Assembly (NCBI GenBank): GCA_040772005.1
Contig: JAXGYZ010000007.1
Coordinates: forward strand, 244,268-308,267
Source: MWBF01 sp040772005
GTDB taxonomy: Bacteria; Chloroflexota; Anaerolineae; CG2-30-64-16
Reading direction: 5' to 3'
DNA length: 64,000 bases
The position numbers were made by a program, and so were the translations under genes. Position 1 is the first letter of the stretch. Each line of letters opens with the position of its first letter. The notes under the pieces were generated by a model. It saw only the letters and a list, made by a program, of their open reading frames with translations. It searched no databases and was not told where the DNA came from. Positions 1 to 7,908 of the stretch are shown here, one piece after another.

Positions 1-1
1 C

Positions 2-304
2 ACCGCCCGCGCCAAGGGCCTGCGCAGCCGCGCGGTGATGATCCGCCACGCGCTGAAGAACGCGCTCCTGCCCGTCGTGACCGTCATGGCGATCCAGGTG
101 GCCGACCTGCTTTCCGGCGCAGTCATCACCGAAAGCGTGTTCGGCATTCCCGGCGTCGGCCGCATCAGCGTGGGCGCGATCCAGCGCCGCGACTTTCCCC
201 TGCTGATGGGCTCGGTAATTATGACGGTCATCCTGGTTGTCATCGGCAATCTGCTGGCCGACATCAGCTACGCCTACCTGGACCCACGCATAAGATACGA
301 GTAG
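2..304 (+). CDS. ABC transporter permease, DppB/OppB type (C-terminal 100 residues, 5' cut by window edge)
   Basis: The reading frame is open from base 2 to the TAG at 304, so this is the 3' end of a longer gene (family members are about 310-340 residues). The fragment begins in the cytoplasmic EAA loop that docks on the ATPase subunit (ARAKGLRSRAV, then RHALKNALLPV). It continues with the last membrane helices and ends in the family-typical YAYLDPRIRYE. It should form the inner-membrane channel of a peptide, nickel or oligosaccharide importer together with the permease that follows about 100 bp downstream. Substrate cannot be told from this fragment. The M55 D-aminopeptidase at 6054 fits a peptide importer, but that is inference. 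Confidence 0.93.
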   Translation, partial: TARAKGLRSRAVMIRHALKNALLPVVTVMAIQVADLLSGAVITESVFGIPGVGRISVGAIQRRDFPLLMGSVIMTVILVVIGNLLADISYAYLDPRIRYE

Positions 305-402
305 AGCCGGTTGGAGCATCCTGCGCGGGTGAACGGCTCACCATCGCCGAGGCAGGATCGCCAGTCGAAGGATGCCTGAACCCGCAGGATAGTTGGATAT
401 CG

Positions 403-1311
403 ATGCCTGTTACAACTACCTCCGCCGCCTTGCCCGCGGCTACGATTACGCCTGCATCCCGCCAGACGACATTCGGGCGGGACGTCTGGCGGCGCTTCCG
501 CCGAAACCGGCTTGCGCTGATCGGAGTCGGCGTTGTCGCGCTGCTGGCCCTGGCCGCAGCAGCCGCGCCGCTCATTGCGCCCTACGACCCGACCGGCGTC
601 GTGCTGGACGATCAGTTCCAGCCGCCCTCCCTCGCCCACCTGTTCGGAACCGATTTCTACGGCCGCGACATCTTCAGCCGGGTCATCTATGGCGCACGCA
701 TCTCCCTCTTGATCGGCCTGATTCCGGCCTTCTTCTCCATGTTCATCGGAACGGTCATCGGGGTGGTCAGCGGGTATACCGGCGGCTGGGTCGACACGCT
801 GCTCATGCGCATCGGCGACGTGGTGATGGCCTTCCCTTCGCTCATCCTGGCGATGGTCGTGACCTACACGCTCGGCGCCTCGCTATTCACCCTCTTCATC
901 GCGCTGAGCGTCGTCGGGTGGGCTTCAGCCGCGCGCGTCGTGCGCAGCCAGACCCTGTCGCTGCGCGAGCGGGAGTTCGTTGCGGCCGCGCACGCGGTCG
1001 GGGTGAGTCGGGGCGGCGTCATGTTCCGCCACATCCTGCCCAACTGCCTTGCGCCCATCCTGATCCTGCTCACGCTCGGCATCCCCTCGGCCATCATGGC
1101 GGAGGCCGGGCTCAGCTTCCTCGGCGTCGGTGCGCAACCACCCACCCCAAGCTGGGGCCTGATGGTGAATGAAGCCCAGCAGTACGTCTTCTCCGCACCG
1201 TGGGCCTCCATCCTGCCCGGCCTGGCGATCCTCGTCACGGTCCTCGCCTTCAACTTCGTCGGCGACGGCCTGCGCGATGCGCTGGACCCGTACCTGCGCG
1301 GGAAGATGTGA
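403..1311 (+). CDS. ABC transporter permease, DppC/OppC type
   Basis: 302 residues, usual length for the second permease of the peptide/nickel ABC importer family. A cytoplasmic N-terminal segment containing GRDVWRRFRRNRLALIG is followed by a first membrane helix (OppC_N-like). The periplasmic segment has the characteristic GTDFYGRDIFSRVIYGAR. Further helices follow, then the EAA loop REREFVAAAHAVGVSRGG with RHILPNCLAP, and the C-terminal GDGLRDALDPYLRGKM. It pairs with the DppB-type permease ending at 304 to form the transmembrane channel. No ATPase or binding-protein gene follows; the next gene is on the other strand, so those subunits probably lie upstream of the window. Confidence 0.95.
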   Translation: MPVTTTSAALPAATITPASRQTTFGRDVWRRFRRNRLALIGVGVVALLALAAAAAPLIAPYDPTGVVLDDQFQPPSLAHLFGTDFYGRDIFSRVIYGARISLLIGLIPAFFSMFIGTVIGVVSGYTGGWVDTLLMRIGDVVMAFPSLILAMVVTYTLGASLFTLFIALSVVGWASAARVVRSQTLSLREREFVAAAHAVGVSRGGVMFRHILPNCLAPILILLTLGIPSAIMAEAGLSFLGVGAQPPTPSWGLMVNEAQQYVFSAPWASILPGLAILVTVLAFNFVGDGLRDALDPYLRGKM

Positions 1312-1509
1312 AGAGGTGAAGAGGTGAACAGGTGAACGGGTGACGGGGTGACGTCGGAGTCGAGGCTTCTGTCGGGTTGGGTGTGCGCCTCCTAAGACAG
1401 CGCGACCAGCGAAACTTTGCACTCCGAAGGCTCTCGAAAGCAGGGCAACCGCAGTGAGCCCACATCACCTCTTCACCTCTTCACCCCATCACCTGTTCAC
1501 ATTTTCACC
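1306..1509. repeat. Long inverted repeat made of degenerate heptads between convergent genes
   Basis: The left arm (about 1306-1352) is a run of units such as GAAGAGGTGAAGAGGTGAA and GGTGAACGGGTGAC. The right arm (about 1464-1509) is its approximate reverse complement (CACCTCTTCACCTCTTCACC). The arms bracket about 110 bp of unique DNA between the 3' ends of the permease and amrS genes. No poly-T run follows, so it is not a standard intrinsic terminator. Similar structures recur in the window. Confidence 0.7.
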
Positions 1510-2524
1510 AAACGCCCGCGATCGCCGTGCCGCAGCGGTCGCAGCGACCGTCCCGAACTCGTACGCGCCCGACCTGATAGCCGGCCCGCGCAATCGCCAC
1601 CTGGCCGCACTGCGGGCAGAACGTGCTCTCGCTGTGGTTGCCGGGCACGTTGCCGACATACACATACCTTAGCCCTGCATCGCGGCCGATCAGCCAAGCG
1701 CGCTCAAGCGTCGCCGTCGGCGTCGGCGGTGTATCGGCCATTCGGTACTGCGGATAGAAGCGGCTGATGTGCCAGGGCGTGTCCGGGCCCAGTTCGTCGT
1801 GCAGATAGGCCGCGACCCAGCGCAGCTCCTCATCGGAGTCGTTCGCCCCTGGGATCACCAGCGTTGTCACCTCCAACCAGATGCCCACAGCGTGCAGCCG
1901 CTTGAGGTTCGCCAGCACCGGTTCGAGGGCTGCGCCGGACAGCTTGCGGTAGAACTCGCCCCGCCCCGCCTTCAGGTCCACGTTGATGGCGTCGATCCGC
2001 CCGACCATCAGATCGATGAACTCCGGCGTCATGTAGCCGTTGCTGACGAACACATTCTTTAGCCCCAGTGCCCGCGCCTCAGCCGCGCAATCGAGCGCAT
2101 ACTCCCCGAAGATGGTCGGTTCGGTGTAGGTATACGCAATGGACGCGCAGCCGGCTCGCTGCGCCGCGCGGGCAATGTCTCGCGGGGTCGCTGCACGGCC
2201 AACGACCTCGTGGGCCTCGCGCGGCATCTGGGAAATCTCCCAGTTCTGACAGAACGCACAACGGAAGTTACACCCCGGCGCGGCGATGGAGAACGCGGTC
2301 GTGCCGGGCAGGAAATGAAACAGGGGCTTCTTCTCGATCGGGTCGACGTGCTGCGCGATCGTCCGTTCGTAGACCAGCGTGACCAGCTCGCCATCTACAT
2401 TCTCGCGCACGCAGCACGCGCCCAGCTTGCCGGGCGGGATGACACAGCGGTGGGCGCACAGGTTGCAGCGCACCCGCCGGTCTCCCGGCGCCAGCGGTTC
2501 CCAAAGGATCGCCTTGTGTGCCAT
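1505..2524 (-). CDS. amrS: AmmeMemoRadiSam system radical SAM enzyme (AmrS)
   Basis: 339 residues. The radical SAM cluster motif CNFRCAFC (CxxxCxxC) lies in PGCNFRCAFCQNWEIS, the signature of the PflA-like AmrS family. An N-terminal cysteine set (CNLCAHRC, GACCVREN) and a C-terminal zinc-ribbon-like set (CPQCG and CDRCG) match the family. The enzyme would bind a [4Fe-4S] cluster and SAM in the cytosol; its physiological substrate is not established. Its usual partners (AMMECR1 and Memo domain proteins) are not in the window. The ATG at 2524 follows GGAGGCGAGCA on the minus strand. It converges on the permease gene through the inverted repeat at 1306-1509. Confidence 0.93.
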   Translation of the reverse strand: MAHKAILWEPLAPGDRRVRCNLCAHRCVIPPGKLGACCVRENVDGELVTLVYERTIAQHVDPIEKKPLFHFLPGTTAFSIAAPGCNFRCAFCQNWEISQMPREAHEVVGRAATPRDIARAAQRAGCASIAYTYTEPTIFGEYALDCAAEARALGLKNVFVSNGYMTPEFIDLMVGRIDAINVDLKAGRGEFYRKLSGAALEPVLANLKRLHAVGIWLEVTTLVIPGANDSDEELRWVAAYLHDELGPDTPWHISRFYPQYRMADTPPTPTATLERAWLIGRDAGLRYVYVGNVPGNHSESTFCPQCGQVAIARAGYQVGRVRVRDGRCDRCGTAIAGVW

Positions 2525-2602
2525 TGCTCGCCTCCAGTGGCGGATTCGACCCTATGATACCACGACCGTGGATGCAACGCAGGTTGCGATGTCGAATGTC
2601 GA

Positions 2603-2673
2603 TGGAGTCGAGGCTTTAGCCGGTCTGGCAGTATACGTGCGCCGCCAGCCTGACCGGCTGAAGCCCGACTCCA
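2603..2673. repeat. REP-like palindrome
   Basis: TGGAGTCGAGGCTTTAGCCG at the left is matched by CGGCTGAAGCCCGACTCCA at the right, with further pairing GTCTGGC/GCCAGCC inside. The arms can form a stem of roughly 25 bp with one or two mismatches. It lies in the 250-bp divergent spacer between amrS and the Nif3-like gene. The string GGAGTCGAGGCTTCTG also occurs at about 1354, suggesting a dispersed family. Confidence 0.6.
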
Positions 2674-2774
2674 ATCTTCCGCAGGACGCCGCAGGGAGAG
2701 TTCCTGGGTTGCAGGTTGGCATGTTGTGGTACTATGGAGACAGCGTTCTCTCTTCATGCTCTCGGAAGGTGATT

Positions 2775-3566
2775 ATGACAACGATCCAGGAAGTCCTCGA
2801 TTATGTGTCAGCGGCCATCGGCAAGCCGCTGGATGATGAGGAGGGCGTGCGCCACGGCCCCGACGCCAGCCGCGAAGTGACCGGCGCGACGGTATGCTGG
2901 ATGGCTGCGCCGGAGGCCATCGAGGCCGCGGCCGCAGCGGGCCACGAGCTGCTCATCGGCCATGAGAGCCTCTATTTCCCATACAACGCGCACGATCCCG
3001 CGGCGCCGCCGGCAGGCTGGTACGACTGGCCGGTCAACCGGCAGCGACGGGAGCTGCTCGACCGCTATGGCCTGACCTATGCCCGGCTGCACTGGTCGCT
3101 GGACGTGCTGACGATCCTGGAGGACTTCGCCTTGCTGCTCGGCGTGGGCGCTCCGGTGTACGATGACCGGCTGGTGCGCGTCTACGAGATGCCAGCCTGC
3201 ACGGTCGGTGAGCTGGTCGCGCGCGCGAAGGCGGCGCTGGACATGCCCGCGCTCCGGGTCAGCGCGCCGCGCGGGCTGGACCAGGTGGTGCATCGTGTGG
3301 GCCTCCCGTGGGGCGGGCTGGGCCTGTTCGTCAACGTAGGCTACCAGCAAAGCCTCATCGCGCAAGGATGTGATGTCTTCATCGCCGGGGAGTCGGACAA
3401 CTACGGTTTCCGCTTCGCGGCGGAGGCCGGCATCGCGATGATCGAGACAAGCCACGAAGTCAGCGAGAATCCCGGCCTGCGCCGCGCGACGGACATCCTC
3501 GCCGGGGCCTTCCCCGCTGTGGACTTCCGCTTTCACGAGTTGCCGTGCGTGTGGAAGATGAGATAG
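2775..3566 (+). CDS. Nif3-like dinuclear metal center protein (NIF3/YqfO/YbgI family)
   Basis: 263 residues from the ATG at 2775, which follows GGAAGGTGATT; the frame stays open further upstream but that stretch overlaps the REP-like palindrome and does not look coding. The early motif HELLIGHESLYF resembles the histidine-containing metal site of Nif3 proteins. The C-terminal VFIAGESDNYGFRFAAEAGI and ETSHEVSENPGL provide the second set of conserved metal-ligand residues (H, E). Members form hexameric rings with two metal ions per subunit; the reaction is debated, GTP cyclohydrolase-like in some annotations. The family identity is fairly clear, the function is not. Confidence 0.82.
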   Translation: MTTIQEVLDYVSAAIGKPLDDEEGVRHGPDASREVTGATVCWMAAPEAIEAAAAAGHELLIGHESLYFPYNAHDPAAPPAGWYDWPVNRQRRELLDRYGLTYARLHWSLDVLTILEDFALLLGVGAPVYDDRLVRVYEMPACTVGELVARAKAALDMPALRVSAPRGLDQVVHRVGLPWGGLGLFVNVGYQQSLIAQGCDVFIAGESDNYGFRFAAEAGIAMIETSHEVSENPGLRRATDILAGAFPAVDFRFHELPCVWKMR

Positions 3567-3591
3567 GCGCAATCCTGGCAGTGGCCCAAAC

Positions 3592-3620
3592 TTGCCAACC
3601 TGCCACCTGATACATACAAT
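3592..3620 (+). promoter_or_regulatory. Sigma70-type promoter of the selenocysteine tRNA
   Basis: TTGCCA at 3592-3597 and TACAAT at 3615-3620 are separated by exactly 17 bp. The -10 box ends 6 bp before the first base of the tRNA, so transcription would start essentially at the mature 5' end. Confidence 0.7.
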
Positions 3621-3626
3621 ACCGGT

Positions 3627-3722
3627 GGGGATGGTTGTCGTTCGGTGGCGGCCCCGGTCTTCAAAACCGGTGGTGGGCGCCTAAGAAGCGTCCACGGTGG
3701 GTTCGACTCCCATCCATCCCCG
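3627..3722 (+). tRNA. selC: tRNA-Sec (anticodon TCA)
   Basis: 96-nt tRNA with an 8-bp acceptor stem (GGGGATGG at 3627-3634 pairs perfectly with CCATCCCC at 3714-3721) and a 5-bp T stem GTGGG/CCCAT around TTCGACT. That is the 8+5 arrangement of bacterial selenocysteine tRNA. The anticodon stem CCGGT/ACCGG encloses the loop CTTCAAA, giving anticodon TCA at 3661-3663, which reads UGA. A long variable arm (about 3671-3696) is present. G is the discriminator base at 3722. The organism therefore very probably makes selenoproteins. No selA, selB or selD lies in the window. Confidence 0.95.
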
Positions 3723-3880
3723 CCTGTCATACCTCCCCAGCCATCAACCTGTCACTTCATCCATGATCAGCCCGACCGGAGAGGCGCGCAACACGCAGCG
3801 CGCCGCCCGGACCGGTCCATCGCTCATTGCCCGGCAGAGCGCCGGCGGCTCCGCTGCCAACGTGCGCAAGGAGGCGAACC

Positions 3881-5164
3881 ATGCAGGACCCAGGAAACGC
3901 AGCACCGGCAGACCGCCAGGAAACCCTCGCCCTCCACGGCGGGCCGAAAGCACACACGGAGCCGTTCCCCCCGCGCGGCAACATCAGCGAGGACGAGAAG
4001 GCTGCCATCCTGGCTGTTCTGGACCGCAGCATCGCGGCCGGCCAGATGCCGGGCTATAACGGCGACGAGGAAGAGGCCTTCTGCGGTGAATTCGCGGCCG
4101 CGCTCGGCGGCGGCTTCGCGGATGCCGTCAGCTCGGGTACCGCGGCGCTCTATGTCGCGCTCAAGGCGCTCGACCTGGAGCCGTTCGGGGAGGTCGTGGT
4201 CTCCGCGGTGACCGATCCCGGCGGCATGATGCCCATCCCCCTGCTCAACCTGGTACCCGTGGTGGCCGACACCCAGCCGGACAGCTACAACAGCGGCCCG
4301 GACCAGGTGGCCGAGCTGCTTTCGCCGCTCACGCGCGCGGTGGTGATCGCACACATCGGCGGAGAACCCGCCCCCATCGATGCCATCGTCGACCTGGCCC
4401 ACCGCCACGGCATCCCCGTCATCGAGGATTGCGCGCAGGCCCACGGCGCACGGCTGCACGGCCTGCCCGTCGGCAGCTTCGGCGACATCGCTGTCTTCTC
4501 CACGATGTTTGGCAAGCACCTGAGCACCGGCGGCCAGGGCGGGGCAGTCTTCACTCGCGACGAGGCGCTGTACCACGCCGTGCGCCGCGCGGCCGACCGG
4601 GGGAAGCCGTTCTTCCTGCCGCCCGGCTCCACCAACGTTACCGCCGCGCTCAATCTCAATCTGAATGACTTGGCCGCGGCCATCGGCCGGGTCCAGCTCC
4701 GCAGGCTCCCCGATGTCGTCGCCCGGCGGCAGTCGATCGCCGGCCAACTCGCTGAAGGCGTGGCAGGCGTGCCGACCTTTTCGCTCCCGGCGCTCATCCC
4801 CGGCAGCCAGCCGAGCTACTGGTTCCTGCGCCTGCGCTTCCACGCCGAGTCTGCGACCTGCGACCGGGACACATTCTGCGCGGCGCTGCTGGCCGAAGGA
4901 CTGCCCATCACGCCGCACTACCGCGCCGCGCTGCCGCACACCCAGGAATGGTTCACCGAGCGGCGCGTGTTCGGCAGCAGCGGCTACCCGTGGGCCAGCC
5001 TGGACTACCAAGGCGACCACCAGCGCGGTTTCCCCTGCCCCAACGCCCATGGCGTCATGGACACGCACTTCAACCTGCATCTGCACGAAAACTGGGGGCC
5101 GGGTGAGGTGGACGCCGCCCTGGCCATTTTGCACAAGGTCGATGCGGCTTACCGCATCAGGTGA
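3881..5164 (+). CDS. DegT/DnrJ/EryC1/StrS family PLP-dependent aminotransferase
   Basis: 427 residues from the ATG at 3881, chosen because AAGGAGG lies about 5 bp upstream; the frame is open further upstream without a better start. Family motifs are visible: SSGTAALYVALKAL near the N-terminus, a VVIAHIGGEPAPID strand, VIEDCAQAHGA with the PLP-contacting Asp, and MFGKHLSTGGQGGAVFT with the Schiff-base lysine in FGKHLS. These enzymes transfer amino groups to keto-sugars or related ketones; some members do other chemistry. It heads a compact cluster with an amidohydrolase, a D-aminopeptidase and an oxidoreductase. Its substrate is unknown. Confidence 0.9.
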   Translation: MQDPGNAAPADRQETLALHGGPKAHTEPFPPRGNISEDEKAAILAVLDRSIAAGQMPGYNGDEEEAFCGEFAAALGGGFADAVSSGTAALYVALKALDLEPFGEVVVSAVTDPGGMMPIPLLNLVPVVADTQPDSYNSGPDQVAELLSPLTRAVVIAHIGGEPAPIDAIVDLAHRHGIPVIEDCAQAHGARLHGLPVGSFGDIAVFSTMFGKHLSTGGQGGAVFTRDEALYHAVRRAADRGKPFFLPPGSTNVTAALNLNLNDLAAAIGRVQLRRLPDVVARRQSIAGQLAEGVAGVPTFSLPALIPGSQPSYWFLRLRFHAESATCDRDTFCAALLAEGLPITPHYRAALPHTQEWFTERRVFGSSGYPWASLDYQGDHQRGFPCPNAHGVMDTHFNLHLHENWGPGEVDAALAILHKVDAAYRIR

Positions 5165-5172
5165 GAGACGAT

Positions 5173-6057
5173 ATGCTCATCATCGACGCCCATAATCATC
5201 CGGACTGGCACGGGCACAACCTGGACAAATCGCTGGAGAACGCCGCTCAGTACGGCATCGCGGCCACCTGGCTCCTGTCCTGGGAATGCCTGGCCGACGA
5301 GTATGACCCGCAGTACAACCCGGTGTCGCTTACTGATCCGCGCGGTTACCCGATCCCCTTCGAGCGCTGCCTTGACTACACGCAGCGTGCGCCGGGCCAC
5401 TTCGTGCTCGGCTACGCGCCGGACCCGCGGCGGTCGGACGCGATCGACCGTCTGGCCGCAGCCGTAGCCGTGTATGGCGTGCAGGTCTGCGGCGAGATCA
5501 AGCTGCGCATGATGTATGACAACCCGGACGCGCTGCGTCTCTTCCGCTACTGCGGCCGGCAGGGCCTGCCGGTGACCGTCCATATCGACTACGAGTTCGA
5601 CTCCGGTTACCGCTACCCGCGGCCCAACTGGTGGTATGGCGGCGGCATCGAGGCGTTCGAGCGCTGCCTGCAGGCCTGCCCGGAGACGGTCTTCATCGGC
5701 CACGCGCCGGGCTTCTGGGCGCACATCTCGGGCGACGATCTCTGCCGACAGGCACTCTATCCCACCGGCCCGGTGCTCGCCGGCGGCAGGGTCCCCGAGA
5801 TGCTGCGTCGCTACACGAATCTCCACGCCGACCTATCGGCTGGCTCTGCGCTGAACGCGTTGAGCCGTGACCCGGAGTTCGCGAGGGACTTCCTCATCGA
5901 ATTCCAGGACCGCCTGCTCTACGGCCGCGACTGCTTCGACAACCGCCTGCAGGAGTTCCTGGCATCCCTGAACCTGCCGGCCAGCGTCCTGGCGAAGCTG
6001 TATGCCGGCAATGCCCTCCGGCTCGCGCCGGAGCTGCCGCACGGGAGGAGTGCATGA
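5173..6057 (+). CDS. Amidohydrolase family protein (metal-dependent TIM-barrel hydrolase)
   Basis: 294 residues from ATG 5173; a GTG at 5161 overlapping the upstream gene is a possible alternative. The opening LIIDAHNHPDWHG holds the HxH metal motif of the amidohydrolase superfamily. Later elements are GEIKLRMMYDNPDAL, PVTVHIDYEFDSG (H as metal ligand) and VFIGHAPGFWA (second H). YGRDCFDNRLQEFL carries the late catalytic-type Asp. The C-terminal LYAGNALRL is the usual family ending. It would act in the cytosol on an ester, amide or lactone. It overlaps the next gene by 4 bp, so the two are probably translationally coupled. Confidence 0.87.
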   Translation: MLIIDAHNHPDWHGHNLDKSLENAAQYGIAATWLLSWECLADEYDPQYNPVSLTDPRGYPIPFERCLDYTQRAPGHFVLGYAPDPRRSDAIDRLAAAVAVYGVQVCGEIKLRMMYDNPDALRLFRYCGRQGLPVTVHIDYEFDSGYRYPRPNWWYGGGIEAFERCLQACPETVFIGHAPGFWAHISGDDLCRQALYPTGPVLAGGRVPEMLRRYTNLHADLSAGSALNALSRDPEFARDFLIEFQDRLLYGRDCFDNRLQEFLASLNLPASVLAKLYAGNALRLAPELPHGRSA

Positions 6058-6851
6058 AGCGCATCTTCATGATCACCGACATGGAAGGGGTCGCCGGGGT
6101 CGTGTCGTTCACCGAACAATCCTATCCCGACGGCAAGTACTACGAGATCGCGCGGCAACTGGCGACCGCCGAGGTCAATGCCGCAGTCGACGGCCTGTGT
6201 GACGCCGGCGTGGATGACATCCTGGTCTGGGACGGACACGGCCCGGGCGCCATCGACTTCCCTGAGCTGCATCCGGCAGCGAAACTCTTGAGCGGCCGGC
6301 CCCTGGCCCCCTGGTCGCGGCTCGCAGAGGTCATCGGCCGCTACGAAGCCTGCGTGATCATCGGCCAGCACGCGATGGCCGGCGTGCTGACGGGGAACCA
6401 GAACCACACGCAGAGCAGCCGGAGCATCGACTACTACAAGCTCAACGGCCGGCCCATCGGGGAGATTGCCCAGAGTGCCCTCTTCTGCGGTGCGCTGGGC
6501 CTGCCCTTCATCTTCCTCAGCGGCGACGCGGCCGCATGCCGGGAGGCCGAGGAGCTGGTGCCGGGTATCGGCACCGTCGCGGTCAAAGAGGGGCTGGGGC
6601 GTGGCTCGGCCATCTCGCTGTCGGCGCCCGAGGCGCGGCGCCGCATTCGCGAGGGCATCCGGCTGGCAGTCGAACTCCAGCGCAGCGACCCCCTGCCGCC
6701 GCTGGCGTGGCCAGGGCCGTACGTGTTGGAAAAGCGGTTCTTTCACACCGATGCAGCCGATGCCGCGGCTGCGCAGCCGGGCGCCGAGCGCGTCGACAGC
6801 CAGACGGTGCGCCTGTACGGGGACAACATCCTCGACCTGATCTACCGTTGA
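6054..6851 (+). CDS. M55 family D-aminopeptidase / peptide transport protein DppA-like
   Basis: 265 residues, the family's normal length. The N-terminal MITDMEGVAGV supplies the Asp and Glu zinc ligands of family M55. VDDILVWDGHGPGAID carries the next conserved His, and VIIGQHAMAG and NQNHTQS the remaining His residues. Known members are decameric zinc D-aminopeptidases that release D-Ala from D-amino-acid peptides. The start ATG overlaps the upstream stop. Given the peptide-type ABC permeases at the window start, a role in uptake and recycling of D-amino-acid peptides is plausible but inferred. Confidence 0.93.
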   Translation: MKRIFMITDMEGVAGVVSFTEQSYPDGKYYEIARQLATAEVNAAVDGLCDAGVDDILVWDGHGPGAIDFPELHPAAKLLSGRPLAPWSRLAEVIGRYEACVIIGQHAMAGVLTGNQNHTQSSRSIDYYKLNGRPIGEIAQSALFCGALGLPFIFLSGDAAACREAEELVPGIGTVAVKEGLGRGSAISLSAPEARRRIREGIRLAVELQRSDPLPPLAWPGPYVLEKRFFHTDAADAAAAQPGAERVDSQTVRLYGDNILDLIYR

Positions 6852-6867
6852 CAGACGTGGAGGAAAC

Positions 6868-7803
6868 ATGAGTGCTATCCTGCGACTGGGGATGGTGGGG
6901 CTGGATACATCCCACTGCGAGGCCTTTGCCCGGATGCTGCACGATCCGGAGAACGTCCATTATCAGCCGGGCGCGGCCATCGTCGCGCTTTACGCAGGCG
7001 GGTCCGACGCTTTTTCACTCAGCCGGGACCGCGTGCAGGGCTTCACCGCGACACTGCAGCAGATCACCGGGGCCCCACTGTACGACAACCTTGTCGCGCT
7101 CAGCCGCGATGTGGACGCCATCTTCCTGGAGAGCGTCGACGGCCGGCAGCATGCGGAGCAGTTCGCGCAGCTTGCGGCCGGGAAGCCGGTCTTCATCGAC
7201 AAGCCGTTTGCCACTTCTTCAGCCGACGCCCGCGCACTCATCCGTCGCGCGCAGGAGACCGGCACGCCCGTGATGTCGTGCTCGTCGCTGCGCTATGCGA
7301 CCGGGCTGGCGGACGCGCTGGCTGCGGCCGGCGAGGGGCAGGTCGTCGGGGGCGAGACCTTCGGCCCTGCCCCGCTGCTGGACGACTACCCGGGGCTCTT
7401 CTGGTACGGCATCCACGCGGCGGAGATGCTGTTTTCCGCGCTGGGCCCCGGCTGCCGGCAGGCCCAGTGCCTTGCGCGGCCGGGCGTGGACCTCGTGCTG
7501 GGCGACTGGGCGGGTTGCCAGGGCGGTGACCCGGCAAACGAAAGGACCGGCGTCATGCGCGGCACGCGCGCTGGCGCAAGAGAGTTCGGCTATGTGCTCC
7601 ACACCGCGTCCGGCGTCCGCTGCGGCCTGGCGGATGCCACATCCGCGACGACGGCTCGGCTGCTGGCCGACATCCTGGCGTTCTTCCGCTCCGGCCGCTC
7701 GCCTGTCGACCCGGCGACAACCTTCGAGATCATCGCGTTCCTGGAAGCTGCCGAGGCCAGCCGGGCACAGGGCGGGCGGCCGGTGACGCTGGAGGTGCTG
7801 TAA
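6868..7803 (+). CDS. Gfo/Idh/MocA family oxidoreductase
   Basis: 311 residues starting after GTGGAGGAAAC. The N-terminus LRLGMVGLDTSHCEAF is a divergent Rossmann entry: where most members have GxGxxG it reads GLDTSH, so nucleotide binding may be altered. VDAIFLESVDGRQHAEQFA and AAGKPVFIDKPFATS contain the lysine-containing EKP/DKP motif that is the family hallmark. The C-terminal half is the alpha/beta dimerisation and substrate domain. Likely a NAD(P)-dependent sugar or cyclitol dehydrogenase in the cluster that begins at 3881. Confidence 0.85.
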   Translation: MSAILRLGMVGLDTSHCEAFARMLHDPENVHYQPGAAIVALYAGGSDAFSLSRDRVQGFTATLQQITGAPLYDNLVALSRDVDAIFLESVDGRQHAEQFAQLAAGKPVFIDKPFATSSADARALIRRAQETGTPVMSCSSLRYATGLADALAAAGEGQVVGGETFGPAPLLDDYPGLFWYGIHAAEMLFSALGPGCRQAQCLARPGVDLVLGDWAGCQGGDPANERTGVMRGTRAGAREFGYVLHTASGVRCGLADATSATTARLLADILAFFRSGRSPVDPATTFEIIAFLEAAEASRAQGGRPVTLEVL

Positions 7804-7812
7804 GAGGTCAAC

Positions 7813-7908
7813 ATGGAAGTCTGTGGAATTCCCTTTGCATTCGTGGTTCTGGGTGTGGTCCTGCTGACCATCACTCAGCGACTGCATGCATCAAAGGAGA
7901 CACTATGA
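7813..7908 (+). CDS. Possible 31-residue single-pass membrane peptide
   Basis: A short open frame, ATG 7813 to TGA 7906-7908, preceded by AAGAGG six bases upstream of the ATG. It encodes MEVCGIPFAFVVLGVVLLTI then TQRLHASKETL: a hydrophobic segment of about 17 residues followed by a short basic/polar tail. Its stop overlaps the next start as ATGA, the arrangement seen at other junctions of this operon. No homologue is recognised. The overlap and Shine-Dalgarno argue for translation; the small size argues for caution. Confidence 0.45.
   Translation: MEVCGIPFAFVVLGVVLLTITQRLHASKETL

Noticed and set aside
3824..5134. 436-codon minus-strand frame opposite the DegT aminotransferase
   Set aside because: No Shine-Dalgarno, no motif; the plus-strand gene has complete PLP-enzyme motifs.
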